Source of the DNA: Pedobacter petrophilus
Lineage (GTDB): Bacteria > Bacteroidota > Bacteroidia > Sphingobacteriales > Sphingobacteriaceae
Reading direction: 5' to 3'
Assembly (NCBI RefSeq): GCF_009674725.1
Contig: NZ_WKKH01000003.1
Span: 1 to 64,000, forward strand
DNA length: 64,000 nucleotides
The notes below the pieces were generated by a model, which had not been told where the DNA came from, did not search any database, and was given only the letters and a program-made list of their open reading frames with translations. Shown here one piece after another: positions 17,058 through 25,622 of this stretch (position 1 is the first letter of the stretch; each line of letters opens with the position of its first letter). Position numbers and translations under genes: made by a program.

Positions 17058-18278
17058 ATGCTTTTGCTTTACACAGCCGGAATTCAGATTTACGTTCTAA
17101 TAATAAGGATCTTTTCCCTCTTTAATGCCAAGGCTAAACTTTTCATTAATGGCCGTAAAGATGTTTATGAACAAATCGCAGCGCGGATAGATGCTACGCA
17201 AAAACACATCTGGTTTCATTTTGCATCTTTAGGAGAGTTTGAGCAAGGCAGACCTGTTTTGGAAAAATTAAAGGAGAAATATCCGACGAAGAGAATTGTA
17301 GTTACTTTCTTTTCACCATCCGGATATGAAATCAGAAAGAATTATGCCTTAGCTGATGTATTTTACCTCCCCATAGATTCGAAAAGCAATGCAAAGCGCT
17401 TTATCGATGCCATAAATCCGGAAATGGCCATATTTACTAAATATGAATTTTGGCATTATTATTTCAAAGTGCTTCATAACCGTTCCATTCCTTTATATGT
17501 AATTTCAGGTATTTTCAGACCCGGACAAGCTTTTTTTAAATGGTATGGTGGCTTTTATCGTAAAATCTTATCATCCGTTACTTACTTCTTTGTTCAAAAT
17601 CAGGAAAGTGAAAGGTTATTAAAATCCATTGGAATAAATCAGGTAATCATCAATGGCGATACCCGTTTTGACCGGGTTTTCGAAAATGCCCAAACCCCTG
17701 GAAAGTTAGATTTGATTGAAAAATTTATAGGCCATTGCCCTGCGCTAATTTGTGGCAGTACCTGGCCTGAAGATGAAAAATTACTCTCGGCTTTGCCGGA
17801 AAAATATCCGGATTGGAAGTTCATTATAGCACCACATGAAATTCACGATAGTCACATCGAAAGTATAGAGAAAGAGTTTCCGGCTGGCAGTTTACGGTTT
17901 TCGGTTTTCAGTTCTGCTAATCAAACGCTAAATGCTAAACACCAAACCCTTATTATCGATAACATTGGTATGCTTTCGTCTTTATATCAATATGGAAAGG
18001 TAGCTTACATTGGTGGTGGTTTTGGTGCTGGAATTCACAACACGTTAGAAGCTGCGGCATTTGGTTTACCGGTGATTTTTGGTCCTAAATACGATAAATT
18101 TCAGGAAGCAAAAGATTTGATTGCTATCGGTGCAGCGAAGACAATTACTACAGATGCTGAACTTATTGAAGCTTTTGAGCAATTAAAGATGAATAATGCC
18201 ACGGCAAACGCAGCGAAAAAATATGTAGAAGATAAAAAAGGTGCTACAGATCAGATCATTTCGATGATTACGAAATAA
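17058..18278 (+). CDS. waaA: 3-deoxy-D-manno-octulosonic acid (Kdo) transferase
   Basis: About 406 residues from this ATG. The N-terminal membrane anchor LLLYTAGIQIYVLIIRIFSLF leads into the Kdo transferase domain (WFHFASLGEFEQGRPVLE; IFTKYEFWHYYF). The GT-B C-terminal half has ICGSTWPEDEKLL and the GGFGAGIHNTLEAAAFGLPVIFGP nucleotide-sugar site, in two parts about 330-352. It transfers Kdo from CMP-Kdo to lipid A precursors. An in-frame TTG at 17031 would add nine non-homologous residues, so I chose 17058. The 3' end overlaps the convergent gluconokinase gene by 11 bp. Confidence 0.94.
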   Translation: MLLLYTAGIQIYVLIIRIFSLFNAKAKLFINGRKDVYEQIAARIDATQKHIWFHFASLGEFEQGRPVLEKLKEKYPTKRIVVTFFSPSGYEIRKNYALADVFYLPIDSKSNAKRFIDAINPEMAIFTKYEFWHYYFKVLHNRSIPLYVISGIFRPGQAFFKWYGGFYRKILSSVTYFFVQNQESERLLKSIGINQVIINGDTRFDRVFENAQTPGKLDLIEKFIGHCPALICGSTWPEDEKLLSALPEKYPDWKFIIAPHEIHDSHIESIEKEFPAGSLRFSVFSSANQTLNAKHQTLIIDNIGMLSSLYQYGKVAYIGGGFGAGIHNTLEAAAFGLPVIFGPKYDKFQEAKDLIAIGAAKTITTDAELIEAFEQLKMNNATANAAKKYVEDKKGATDQIISMITK

Positions 18279-18774
18279 GCTTAGCCTTTGCTATTTCCTC
18301 AACAATTTCAGAGATTTCCTGATCTATCGAAACCACGAAAACATCTGGCTCATCACTTTGCGGCTCTTCTAAGGTTTCAAATTGACTTTCTAGCAAACTT
18401 GATGGCATATATTGATGAGATCTTTTAGAAATCCGGTCATAAATTAACTCAAAACTCCCTTGTAGGTACACAAAACGAATAGTTTCATTTTCTTTTCTCA
18501 ATAAATCTCTATAGGCTTTTTTGAGTGCAGAACAGGCTATAATGCAACTTGTTCCCTCCGTTACGTGCCGATGTCCAACCTTAGCAATCAGCGCTAACCA
18601 ATCTTGCCGATCTGCATCAGTAAGTGGAATACCCGCAGCCATTTTATCTACGTTTCTTTGAGCGTGTAGGTTGTCGCCATCGATAAATTCAGCATGGATG
18701 GCCGGAGCAAGCGCTCTACCGATAACCGTTTTACCACTTCCGGAAACTCCCATTAAAATTATAAAACCTGCCAT
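18268..18774 (-). CDS. gntK: Gluconokinase (GntK type)
   Basis: 168 residues. P-loop GVSGSGKT (9-16), DGDNLHAQRNVDKMAAGIPL with the gluconate-binding DGD...H pattern, LTDADRQDW, and RSHQYMPSSLLESQFETLE are diagnostic for thermoresistant-type gluconokinase. It makes 6-phosphogluconate from gluconate with ATP. No gluconate transporter or other gnt gene is adjacent. It follows ferrochelatase on the same strand with a 5-bp gap, so the two are probably co-transcribed although unrelated in pathway. Confidence 0.93.
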   Translation of the reverse strand: MAGFIILMGVSGSGKTVIGRALAPAIHAEFIDGDNLHAQRNVDKMAAGIPLTDADRQDWLALIAKVGHRHVTEGTSCIIACSALKKAYRDLLRKENETIRFVYLQGSFELIYDRISKRSHQYMPSSLLESQFETLEEPQSDEPDVFVVSIDQEISEIVEEIAKAKLIS

Positions 18775-18779
18775 CTATT

Positions 18780-19790
18780 TTATTTTATCATATCAGCCAA
18801 CGCCTCAATAAATACCGGGCTGTCGTTTAAACTTTCTACCAACTGCACATGTTCGCCACCTAGGGCTTTAAATTCTTCATGGTATTCTACCGTAATTTCA
18901 TAAAGTGTTTCCAGGCAATCGGCCACAAAAGCAGGACTAAAAACCAACAAACGTTTTTTACCTTCTGCTGCTAATTTCTTTAACACATCAGTAGTGTAAG
19001 GCTGTACCCATGGTTCTTTTCCCAGTCGCGATTGGAAGCAAACGGTGTATTGATCTCTTGTTAGACCTAATTCTTTTGCAATTAAGCGGGCAGTATCATG
19101 CCCCTGAGCAGAGTAACAAAATTTATTGGTATCATTTAAAGTCTGACAACAATCTGCAGTTTTTAAACAATAGCTTCCCGTATGATCGCATTTTAAAAGC
19201 TGGCGTTCAGGTAATCCGTGAAAGCTAAAAAGCACATGATCAAAATCTTCTACCTTATGTTTTCTTGCATTTTCTGCAAACACCTTTATCATCAATTCAT
19301 TATCATGAAAGGAATTAACAAATGAGATTGGCGGTACGGTTTGCCATTTACTTACAAGCTCCATTACCAGCTGCATTACCGAACCCGAACTGGCAGAAGC
19401 ATATTGTGGAAACATTGGAATAACCTGAATACTCTCTACCAAACCTGCCTTTAGATTGGATAATGCGGTTGCAATAGAGGGACTCTGGTAGCGCATCGCC
19501 AGTTCTACATGGTAATCATTACCCAATCTCTCCTGCAACATTTTAGCTTGTAAACGGCTATAATATAGTAGTGGAGACCCATTTTCGTTCCAGATTTCTT
19601 TATACAATTTAGCTGTTTTAGGACTCCGGAAAGGAACAATGATTCCTTTAACCAATAGTGTTCTGTTCAACTTAGGAATATCAATTACCCGCTCGTCCAT
19701 CAAAAACTGATCAAGATATTTTCTAACGTCAGCCGTTTCCGGACTATCAGGTGTTCCTAAATTTACAAGTAAAATTCCCTTTTTGCTCAT
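18780..19790 (-). CDS. hemH: Ferrochelatase
   Basis: 336 residues, normal length. The start KKGILLVNLGTPDSPETADVR is a hallmark. The catalytic histidine lies in LFSFHGLPERQ (about 188-198), and the conserved glutamate in FVADCLETLYEI (about 288-299). It inserts Fe2+ into protoporphyrin IX to make protohaem at the membrane surface. It precedes the gluconokinase gene on the same strand. About 180 bp of non-coding sequence separate it from the carotenoid ketolase gene. Confidence 0.96.
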   Translation of the reverse strand: MSKKGILLVNLGTPDSPETADVRKYLDQFLMDERVIDIPKLNRTLLVKGIIVPFRSPKTAKLYKEIWNENGSPLLYYSRLQAKMLQERLGNDYHVELAMRYQSPSIATALSNLKAGLVESIQVIPMFPQYASASSGSVMQLVMELVSKWQTVPPISFVNSFHDNELMIKVFAENARKHKVEDFDHVLFSFHGLPERQLLKCDHTGSYCLKTADCCQTLNDTNKFCYSAQGHDTARLIAKELGLTRDQYTVCFQSRLGKEPWVQPYTTDVLKKLAAEGKKRLLVFSPAFVADCLETLYEITVEYHEEFKALGGEHVQLVESLNDSPVFIEALADMIK

Positions 19791-19969
19791 TGATAAAAAT
19801 ATGTTTCGTTGCGCAAATATCGCGTTTTTATTATCTTTTACCTATCGTTAAAATGTGATGCTGGCATTTTTTAGTCAAGAAAAAGTAGTATTTGCCTATC
19901 GCTGTAAGTCTTGAACAGCGGATAGATAAGGATTTCCCAGTAAAGGCATGGAGATCGAAATAGAATTAT

Positions 19970-20644
19970 TTATCCTTTTGTTTTATATAATTGCCACCAT
20001 GGTGTGCCTGGCTTTTGATGGTGCTCTAAGTGATATCCAAAAAAATAGCAGGTAAAAAAAGCAATCAAATGATTTTTTTGCAGTGTTGAAGAGTGATATT
20101 CATTATCGTGTTCTCCTTTGTGTGGCAGGTATGTTCCAAAATAAAACAATTGGAAAGTGCTCAACAACGATGGCAAGACCCAAAACAGTAAAAGGTTTTT
20201 CTGGTCGATCCAGATTTGCAAAATGTTAAAAGCGAGGGCCATAATTACAAGCTGAATAACGGTTACATAATTCAGCATGAACCTTAAATACCATTTCCAG
20301 AAACCATGAGGTGCAAAGTCAGGGTCTTCTTCAGTATGCACATGACTATGGTGCTTATGGTGTTTGGAATATAATTGATTATAGAAAAAGCCGGCGTAGA
20401 GGAATACAGAAAGGTAACCAATAAAATTATTAATCGTTTTATTTGGAGAGATTGTACCGTGCATGGCATCATGCGCGGTAATAAACAAACCCGTATATAG
20501 GTGCATTTGAACGAAAATCATCAGGTAAACCAGCGGATTACTCCAGGCGAAATTCCAGCGCAACAGGAAAAAAAGGGACGTAAACCATATAGCAATTACC
20601 GCTACTGCAACTAGAACCCCTAAATACGCCTGATTTGTTTTCAA
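19970..20644 (-). CDS. crtW: Beta-carotene ketolase (CrtW type)
   Basis: 224 residues with four or more membrane helices. Three histidine clusters of the membrane di-iron family are present: H58-D-A-M-H62, HHKHH at 95-99 (followed by HVHTEEDPDF), and HLEHH at 205-209, which continues QKPGTPWWQL. The spacing and the last motif fit CrtW 4-ketolases better than general acyl desaturases. It should place a keto group at C4 of a beta-ionone ring. Adjacent ispH, cruF-like, glycosyltransferase and acyltransferase genes support a carotenoid role. A hydroxylase or acyl-lipid desaturase is the alternative. Confidence 0.87.
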   Translation of the reverse strand: MKTNQAYLGVLVAVAVIAIWFTSLFFLLRWNFAWSNPLVYLMIFVQMHLYTGLFITAHDAMHGTISPNKTINNFIGYLSVFLYAGFFYNQLYSKHHKHHSHVHTEEDPDFAPHGFWKWYLRFMLNYVTVIQLVIMALAFNILQIWIDQKNLLLFWVLPSLLSTFQLFYFGTYLPHKGEHDNEYHSSTLQKNHLIAFFTCYFFGYHLEHHQKPGTPWWQLYKTKG

Positions 20645-20713
20645 ATGAACAATATTAAATGTTTACAATATAAATAAACAGTTAACGCTAAAGAAAGTTA
20701 GGAAAATAAAGCG

Positions 20714-21565
20714 TTAAAATTGTTCTAAAGCATTTTTCACTTTTTCCATTAGCCACATTGGAGTAGAGGTAGCCCCGCAGATGCCAACTTTGTCGTTTTC
20801 TGCAAACCAGCTTAAATCCAACTCTTCGAGGTTTGAAATGAAGTATGATTGATTGTTAAATTTCTTACATACATCATAAAGTACTTTTCCGTTAGATGAT
20901 TTCTTGCCTGAAACGAAAATGATCTTGTTATAATGACTTACAAAATTTTCCAGTTCCTGATATCGGTTGGATACTTGCCTGCAAATGGTATCATTCGCTT
21001 TCACCTCATAGCCGCGACTCAGCAATTCATCTTTGATGTGATAAAATTTATCGGTACTTTTTGTGGTTTGACTATAAAGGGTAAATTTCGAAGGTAATTC
21101 AACATGATCCAGCTCTGCTAAATCTTGAAAAACAATTGCTTTTCCATCTGTTTGACCCTGTAAACCAATCACTTCAGCGTGACCATGTTTACCAAAAATC
21201 AAAATCTGCTCATCATCATCGTGAGAGTTCTTGATTCTGTTTTGCAATTTTAACACTACCGGACAAGAGGCATCGATCAGCGTAAGGTTATTTTCTAAAG
21301 CCAGCTGATAAGTTGATGGTGCCTCGCCATGCGCCCTGATTAAAACCTTTTCGTTTCTTAAGTTTTGTAAAACCTCATGATCGATAATCTTTAATCCGCG
21401 TTTTGTTAAGCGCTCCACCTCTTCATCATTGTGAACAATATCACCCAGACAATATAAATAACCTTCATTATCTAAAATATCCTCGGCCATTTCGATAGCG
21501 TAAACCACACCAAAACAAAACCCCGATGATTTATCTATATTGACTTCTAAGTTTAAATTGTTCAT
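20714..21565 (-). CDS. ispH: 4-hydroxy-3-methylbut-2-enyl diphosphate reductase
   Basis: 283 residues. The three Fe-S cysteines are C17 (SGFCFGV), C101 (DASCPVV) and C195 (DTICRQV). The conserved histidines lie in GDIVHNDEEV and IRAHGE, and the C-terminal ICGATSTP segment is present. IspH makes IPP and DMAPP in the last step of the MEP pathway. Its place between cruF and crtW suggests precursor supply for carotenoids. A perfect TAnnTTTG box at 21594-21601 lies 28 bp before its start codon, so it may also be transcribed alone. Confidence 0.96.
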   Translation of the reverse strand: MNNLNLEVNIDKSSGFCFGVVYAIEMAEDILDNEGYLYCLGDIVHNDEEVERLTKRGLKIIDHEVLQNLRNEKVLIRAHGEAPSTYQLALENNLTLIDASCPVVLKLQNRIKNSHDDDEQILIFGKHGHAEVIGLQGQTDGKAIVFQDLAELDHVELPSKFTLYSQTTKSTDKFYHIKDELLSRGYEVKANDTICRQVSNRYQELENFVSHYNKIIFVSGKKSSNGKVLYDVCKKFNNQSYFISNLEELDLSWFAENDKVGICGATSTPMWLMEKVKNALEQF

Positions 21566-21593
21566 TAATTTAATTTACAGCTAAATTACCGTA

Positions 21594-21601
21594 CAAAATT
21601 A
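21594..21601 (-). promoter_or_regulatory. Possible internal promoter (-7) for ispH
   Basis: The minus strand reads TAATTTTG, a perfect TAnnTTTG, 28 bp upstream of the ispH start and overlapping the end of the cruF-like gene. No -33 element is visible. It would allow ispH, an essential gene, to be expressed without the upstream carotenoid genes. Confidence 0.45.
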
Positions 21602-22273
21602 CGTAAAAATATTTGTTCCGGTTGTCATGTACAAGACAACAAAAAACACCAGTTGAGAGGTAAACATGGCTGTTCCAATATATTTTTGCTGTTTAAGGTC
21701 TAAGGCATAATAAAACTTCAATAATATAATAGATACGATAAACCAGGCCATGTAGTTTTGAAGCGGAATTTCGTGCCAATCCCATTGCCAGTAATCAAAT
21801 TTCATGGCAACCGGCTCCATAAAAAAATCAAAAGTAATGAGCATTAATGCTCCGACCAGGGAGGCTAAAATACTGTTCCTTATCTTAAAACCCTTCACCA
21901 TCTGGCCGATGCTGAAAATCAGAATGACCCAGTTAATCCCCATCAATAAAGGTACTGCAGCAATTTTATAACCTAAAGTATCTCCATAGTAATAACGCCC
22001 GAAAATTTTACCCGTATGTACGCCAAGAACTTCTACCAGCCAGCCGCACAAGAAAACGCCACAAACAAACAATAGAAGTCGTTTAACATTACCCACATAG
22101 GTATAAACAATGATGGCAAACATTAAAAGCAGGTGAAACGGCACCATCTTCATGAAGTAGGACTGCAGCGTTGGAATTAAAAAACCGGCTAAGCCAACCA
22201 CATGGAAAATGACAATTACCACGACTGCAATCTTTTTTATTTTTAAATCGCCTTGATCGATCTGCCCTTCCAT
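21599..22273 (-). CDS. cruF: Carotenoid 1',2'-hydratase, CruF family (DUF422)
   Basis: 224 residues with about seven hydrophobic helices. The DUF422 core reads EVLGVHTGKIFGRYYYG, then LGYKIAAVPLLMGINW (about 81-114), and a second motif has DFFMEPVAMKFDYWQW. CruF adds water to the 1',2' double bond of the psi end of gamma-carotene or lycopene. In cyanobacteria it works with the glycosyltransferase CruG. Here the upstream gene is also a GT2 enzyme and overlaps this one by 31 bp. The chemistry is inferred from family and context; the fold call is firm. Confidence 0.88.
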   Translation of the reverse strand: MEGQIDQGDLKIKKIAVVVIVIFHVVGLAGFLIPTLQSYFMKMVPFHLLLMFAIIVYTYVGNVKRLLLFVCGVFLCGWLVEVLGVHTGKIFGRYYYGDTLGYKIAAVPLLMGINWVILIFSIGQMVKGFKIRNSILASLVGALMLITFDFFMEPVAMKFDYWQWDWHEIPLQNYMAWFIVSIILLKFYYALDLKQQKYIGTAMFTSQLVFFVVLYMTTGTNIFT

Positions 22274-23340
22274 GTGCCTGTTTTAAATATGTGTTGTATA
22301 ATGGATAAAAATGAGATTATTAAGAAGAAAAACATCTGGAAAGGATGAAGAATCAAATTGACTAAAACATTCTGACCTGATAAATAGGAAATCATTATTC
22401 TGCTTAAAAAAATTAATGTTAATGGTAATACAAGCAAAGAGATATTAAAGTTTAACAATAAAATTAACGGCCCTATGGTAACCAAAAGCTGGTAAAGTAG
22501 TAAGATAATCACGTTATTACCAAAACCTGCAAGTAAATTTTTACTAAAGCCATGTAAACTTTCATCCAGGTTTTTATACATCCGGCAGTAAATCAATCCA
22601 TTGCCTAATAAAGCCTCCCCATTAAATTTTTGAAGTTTTACGGCTTTCATAATCTCCACATCTTCTACCACCTTGTTCTTTACCCGTTCATGCCACTGAT
22701 TTTCCTTATAATTATTGGCCTTAAAAAACATGCACTGTCCGCTTGCTGCAGAAAACGCAGGATTGTCAGAAAATTTAACCAATCTTAATGGCAACAGATT
22801 TAATAATATGAAGTGCATTAACGGAATAGTAAGCCACTCGCCTGCCGATTTCATTACCTGATTAGTAAAAATACTGAGCAATGCCAGGTTACCAAGCTCC
22901 ATCCGGCTAATCAGGCTATTGATAAAACCTCTTTTAATGGTTTCGTCTGCATCTACAAAAAGTAGATATTTTCCTTTTGCCAGCGCCGCCAATTGATAGC
23001 AGGCGTAATTTTTACCAAGCCAGCCTTTTGGGAGTTCATTTCCACGTGCTACACGAAACTGAGGATTTTGATTTGAAAAAGCAGCTACCCTGTCATAGGT
23101 TTGATCACTGCTGTTATCATCCAATACAATAACTTCAAAGTTTTTATAATCCTGGCTTTTTATCGATTCGAGCAATTGAATGATGTTTTCTTCCTCATTA
23201 CGGGCAGGGATTAAGATGGATACAAAATCATCGTAATGTTTGATCACCCTGGGCAACTTCGGATTGGAAAGAAAGTTGAAAACCGTGACCGAAAAACGGA
23301 TCACCAGGAAAATTAAAACGGCATAAATAAAAATGGTCAT
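22243..23340 (-). CDS. Family 2 glycosyltransferase, CruG-like
   Basis: 365 residues. An N-terminal helix (about 3-22) precedes a GT-A domain with SILIPARNEEENI, IVLDDNSSDQT, the metal-binding DAD in LLFVDADETI, and a VVEDVEIMKAV segment. Three or so C-terminal membrane helices follow (about 275-350). CruG, the myxol 2'-O-glycosyltransferase, has this form and is encoded near CruF. So this enzyme probably glycosylates a hydroxylated carotenoid. It overlaps both neighbours (4 bp with the acyltransferase, 31 bp with cruF), which shows tight coupling. Confidence 0.82.
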   Translation of the reverse strand: MTIFIYAVLIFLVIRFSVTVFNFLSNPKLPRVIKHYDDFVSILIPARNEEENIIQLLESIKSQDYKNFEVIVLDDNSSDQTYDRVAAFSNQNPQFRVARGNELPKGWLGKNYACYQLAALAKGKYLLFVDADETIKRGFINSLISRMELGNLALLSIFTNQVMKSAGEWLTIPLMHFILLNLLPLRLVKFSDNPAFSAASGQCMFFKANNYKENQWHERVKNKVVEDVEIMKAVKLQKFNGEALLGNGLIYCRMYKNLDESLHGFSKNLLAGFGNNVIILLLYQLLVTIGPLILLLNFNISLLVLPLTLIFLSRIMISYLSGQNVLVNLILHPFQMFFFLIISFLSIIQHIFKTGTWKGRSIKAI

Positions 23341-23975
23341 TCAGTAATTTGTGTTTGTTTAACAACTGACTGATCGTAATGTTTATTATAGGCGCTTTTT
23401 AACAACTGCAGACTCATGTACTCTTCGCTTTCCCAGTTCTGAAGGTAGGTATGCGCTGTTGGTTTCCGAGTGGAAAAATAATCCACAAATGTTGCCGCAA
23501 ATATGATATTCAATCTCTTCTGACTGGATTTGATGATTTGCATAACTCCTTTTTCAAAAGTGATATTTTTCAAATGATTGGAATGTAATTTACCCTGAGG
23601 GAAAATGAGCACTAAATTATTTTTATCATCCAGTAATTGGCCTGCATAATTCAGCATTCCCAAAACATCTTTCCCGGTGTGTGCTGCGGCAAATGCTCCG
23701 AGATACTTTAAAAAACCAACTTTACCATAATTTTCAGCATTTACTAAAACATGGAACTGCTTTTTAAAAAACTTCTTATTGATGTAGAAAATGAAAAAGC
23801 CATCCCACCAGCTAAAATGATTGGCCAAAATTAAAATTGATGCATTCGCCTTGATGTCGATATTATTATATTTAAGACTTGCAAAATCTTTTTTAATGAT
23901 ATACTCAATGTACCAGGAGAAAAAGCGATAAATTAAATTGTTTTTTCGAGGATGGTACATGTTGGAAAATTGCAA
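23337..23975 (-). CDS. PlsC-like acyltransferase, probably for carotenoid glycosides
   Basis: 212 residues. Acyltransferase motif I is NHFSWWD (HX4D, about 53-59). A later LVLIFPQGKLHSNH matches motif III. The fold is that of 1-acylglycerol-3-phosphate acyltransferases, and a lipid role cannot be excluded. As the first gene of a transcript with a GT2, cruF, ispH and crtW it more likely acylates a carotenoid sugar, as in salinixanthin-type pigments. A -33/-7 promoter lies just upstream at 23993-24023. The start at 23975 leaves a leader of about 13 nt; an in-frame ATG at 23960 is possible. Confidence 0.78.
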   Translation of the reverse strand: MQFSNMYHPRKNNLIYRFFSWYIEYIIKKDFASLKYNNIDIKANASILILANHFSWWDGFFIFYINKKFFKKQFHVLVNAENYGKVGFLKYLGAFAAAHTGKDVLGMLNYAGQLLDDKNNLVLIFPQGKLHSNHLKNITFEKGVMQIIKSSQKRLNIIFAATFVDYFSTRKPTAHTYLQNWESEEYMSLQLLKSAYNKHYDQSVVKQTQITE

Positions 23976-23992
23976 AAAAATGAGGTGAATTG

Positions 23993-24023
23993 CAAATTTA
24001 GCTCAACCGAAAGACGAAAACAA
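23993..24023 (-). promoter_or_regulatory. Promoter of the carotenoid operon
   Basis: The minus strand has TTG at 24023-24021, a 20-nt spacer and TAAATTTG at 24000-23993, fitting the Bacteroidota -33/-7 consensus. The first start codon of the set lies 18 bp downstream. Confidence 0.65.
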
Positions 24024-24154
24024 CCGATTTTAACCTCAAATTGGAGTTAATTTCTCCTTAAATAAAAACTAAAACCTTCCCGCACTGATCTATATAAATG
24101 TGAGGTTCATATAAACTCAAGGCGCAAATAAAAATTACGGAGTGGTAAAAATAT

Positions 24155-24661
24155 TTAGCTTAGATAAACCCGATCTTCTTCCCCCTCCACATCCATAATC
24201 ACATCCACATGCTCCTTTAAAACGGTAGCGAGTTCCAAACCAACAAAATCAGTAGCAATTGGAAAAATTTTATGACTTCTATCTACCAGCACTACCGTAC
24301 GAATTTTTTTATGCGGTGTATTCAGGAATACACCCAGACCGTACGCCAGCGTTTTGCCACTATTCAAAACATCATCAACAATGATAACGACTTTGTTTTT
24401 CCAGTAGCTTTCGTCTAAATCTGTGGTAGCAATCAGTTTGCTACTTTCTTTCTGAAGATCAATACGTAAAAGTGTAAGCTTAAAACCAGAAATTTTTTTC
24501 AAAACCTTTTCTAAACGAACCGCTAATTTATAGCCCCGGTCCCAAATACCTGCCAGCACCACCTCTTTCTCGTTCAGGTTATCTTCCAGGATTTGATACG
24601 CGATTCGATCTATCTTCTGCTGAATCTGTTTCTTATTAAGTATGAGGATTTGCGATGTCAT
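24155..24661 (-). CDS. Phosphoribosyltransferase family protein (PyrR-like)
   Basis: 168 residues. The PRPP-binding loop reads VVIIVDDVLNSGKTLAYGL (about 91-109). The following VVLVDRSHKIFPIATDFVGL closely resembles the PyrR segment after that loop. PyrR proteins are uracil phosphoribosyltransferases and, in Firmicutes, pyrimidine attenuators. No pyrimidine genes are adjacent, so the regulatory role is not supported here, and substrate use is uncertain. The gene stands alone. Confidence 0.85.
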   Translation of the reverse strand: MTSQILILNKKQIQQKIDRIAYQILEDNLNEKEVVLAGIWDRGYKLAVRLEKVLKKISGFKLTLLRIDLQKESSKLIATTDLDESYWKNKVVIIVDDVLNSGKTLAYGLGVFLNTPHKKIRTVVLVDRSHKIFPIATDFVGLELATVLKEHVDVIMDVEGEEDRVYLS

Positions 24662-24737
24662 TGTATAAAAGGATTGAATACAAAAAGAACGATTTTAAGG
24701 GTGAAATTCAAACTATTTGAAAAATAATTTCTATTGC

Positions 24738-24764
24738 TTGCAACGTTTCCATTCTACCTGCGTC
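24738..24764 (+). promoter_or_regulatory. ECF sigma factor-type promoter of the head-GIN gene
   Basis: TTGCAAC at 24738-24744 is followed after exactly 16 nt by CGTCTAA starting at 24761. This fits extracytoplasmic-function sigma promoters (GAAC/GCAAC -35 and CGTC -10, 16-17 nt apart). It is unlike the TAnnTTTG elements elsewhere in this window. The start codon is 25 bp beyond the CGTC. No ECF sigma gene is in the window. Confidence 0.6.
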
Positions 24765-24788
24765 TAATCAATAACCAAAAACAAAATT

Positions 24789-25493
24789 ATGAAAAACCTG
24801 ATCAAAATATCTGCTATCTTATTTATTGCCTGTTCTGCTTACACCGCAAAGGCTCAGGATAGCAAAAGCTTTCCGGTAAAAAACTTTAATAGTATTGGTA
24901 TCAGCAGCGGAATAGATATGTACCTCACTCAAGGCAATAGCGAAGGTGTAGTTGTTAAATCTGATGGCGAAACGCTGAAGGATATACTTGTAGAACAAAA
25001 TGGAAATGAGATCATAATCAAGTTTAGAGATGGTATTAAATGGAGCAGCATGTTTAAAAACCGTGTAATAAAGGCTTATGTTAACTATAAAACATTAAAT
25101 GAAATTGCCGCATCCGGAGGATCAGATGTGGTTTCGCAAAACCAGCTAAAAACAGATAAGCTGGCAATCAGGGCCTCGGGTGGTTCAGATATCAATTTAA
25201 CTGTGATCAGTAACGATTTAACCATTCAGTCTAGTGGTGGCAGCGATATCACTTTGAAAGGTAAAGCAGCGAATATGACTATCCAATCTAGCGGAGGGAG
25301 CGATATTGATGCCTTTCAATTCATTACAGATTATGCAAAAGTGCAGGCTTCAGGCGGGTCTGATGTAGATATCTACGTAAATAAAGGATTGGAAGCTTCT
25401 GCAAGTGGCGGTGGCGACGTTACCTACAAAGGAAATGCAGCGTTAAATAAAACATCAAGCTCAAAAAGCGGAGATGTGCATCACGCCAATTAA
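24789..25493 (+). CDS. Head-GIN domain putative adhesin (DUF2807)
   Basis: 234 residues. The signal peptide ends near AKAQ23. The rest forms the head-GIN (DUF2807) beta-helical domain. Six repeats of the type (A/S)SGGSD(V/I) at about 20-residue spacing, the last being ASGGGDV, mark turns of the helix. Such proteins are exported, probably to the outer surface, and are often annotated as putative auto-transporter adhesins. The function is not proven. The upstream ECF-type promoter suggests control by envelope stress or a surface signal. A perfect terminator hairpin follows. Confidence 0.9.
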   Translation: MKNLIKISAILFIACSAYTAKAQDSKSFPVKNFNSIGISSGIDMYLTQGNSEGVVVKSDGETLKDILVEQNGNEIIIKFRDGIKWSSMFKNRVIKAYVNYKTLNEIAASGGSDVVSQNQLKTDKLAIRASGGSDINLTVISNDLTIQSSGGSDITLKGKAANMTIQSSGGSDIDAFQFITDYAKVQASGGSDVDIYVNKGLEASASGGGDVTYKGNAALNKTSSSKSGDVHHAN

Positions 25494-25521
25494 GAACTTT
25501 AGTTTAGTTAATGATAAATTC

Positions 25522-25556
25522 GCCGCTTTGTGGATGCAAAGCGGCTTATTCTTTTA
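25522..25556 (+). terminator. Terminator after the head-GIN gene
   Basis: GCCGCTTTG at 25522-25530 and CAAAGCGGC at 25537-25545 form a perfect 9-bp stem with a 6-nt loop, followed by a T-rich tail. Confidence 0.88.
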
Positions 25557-25622
25557 TAAATAATTTTAATCTGAAAAATCATTCCCAACGGCGCATAATC
25601 AGGAATAACCAATAATTCTGAT

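Noticed and set aside
24155-24661. PyrR as pyrimidine operon attenuator
   Set aside because: No pyrimidine genes or attenuator leader lie nearby; only the phosphoribosyltransferase fold is supported.
25100-25440. SGGSD repeats as possible recombination repeats or silk-like protein
   Set aside because: The spacing of about 20 residues and flanking strands match the turns of a head-GIN beta-helix; the DNA copies are too divergent for a tandem array.
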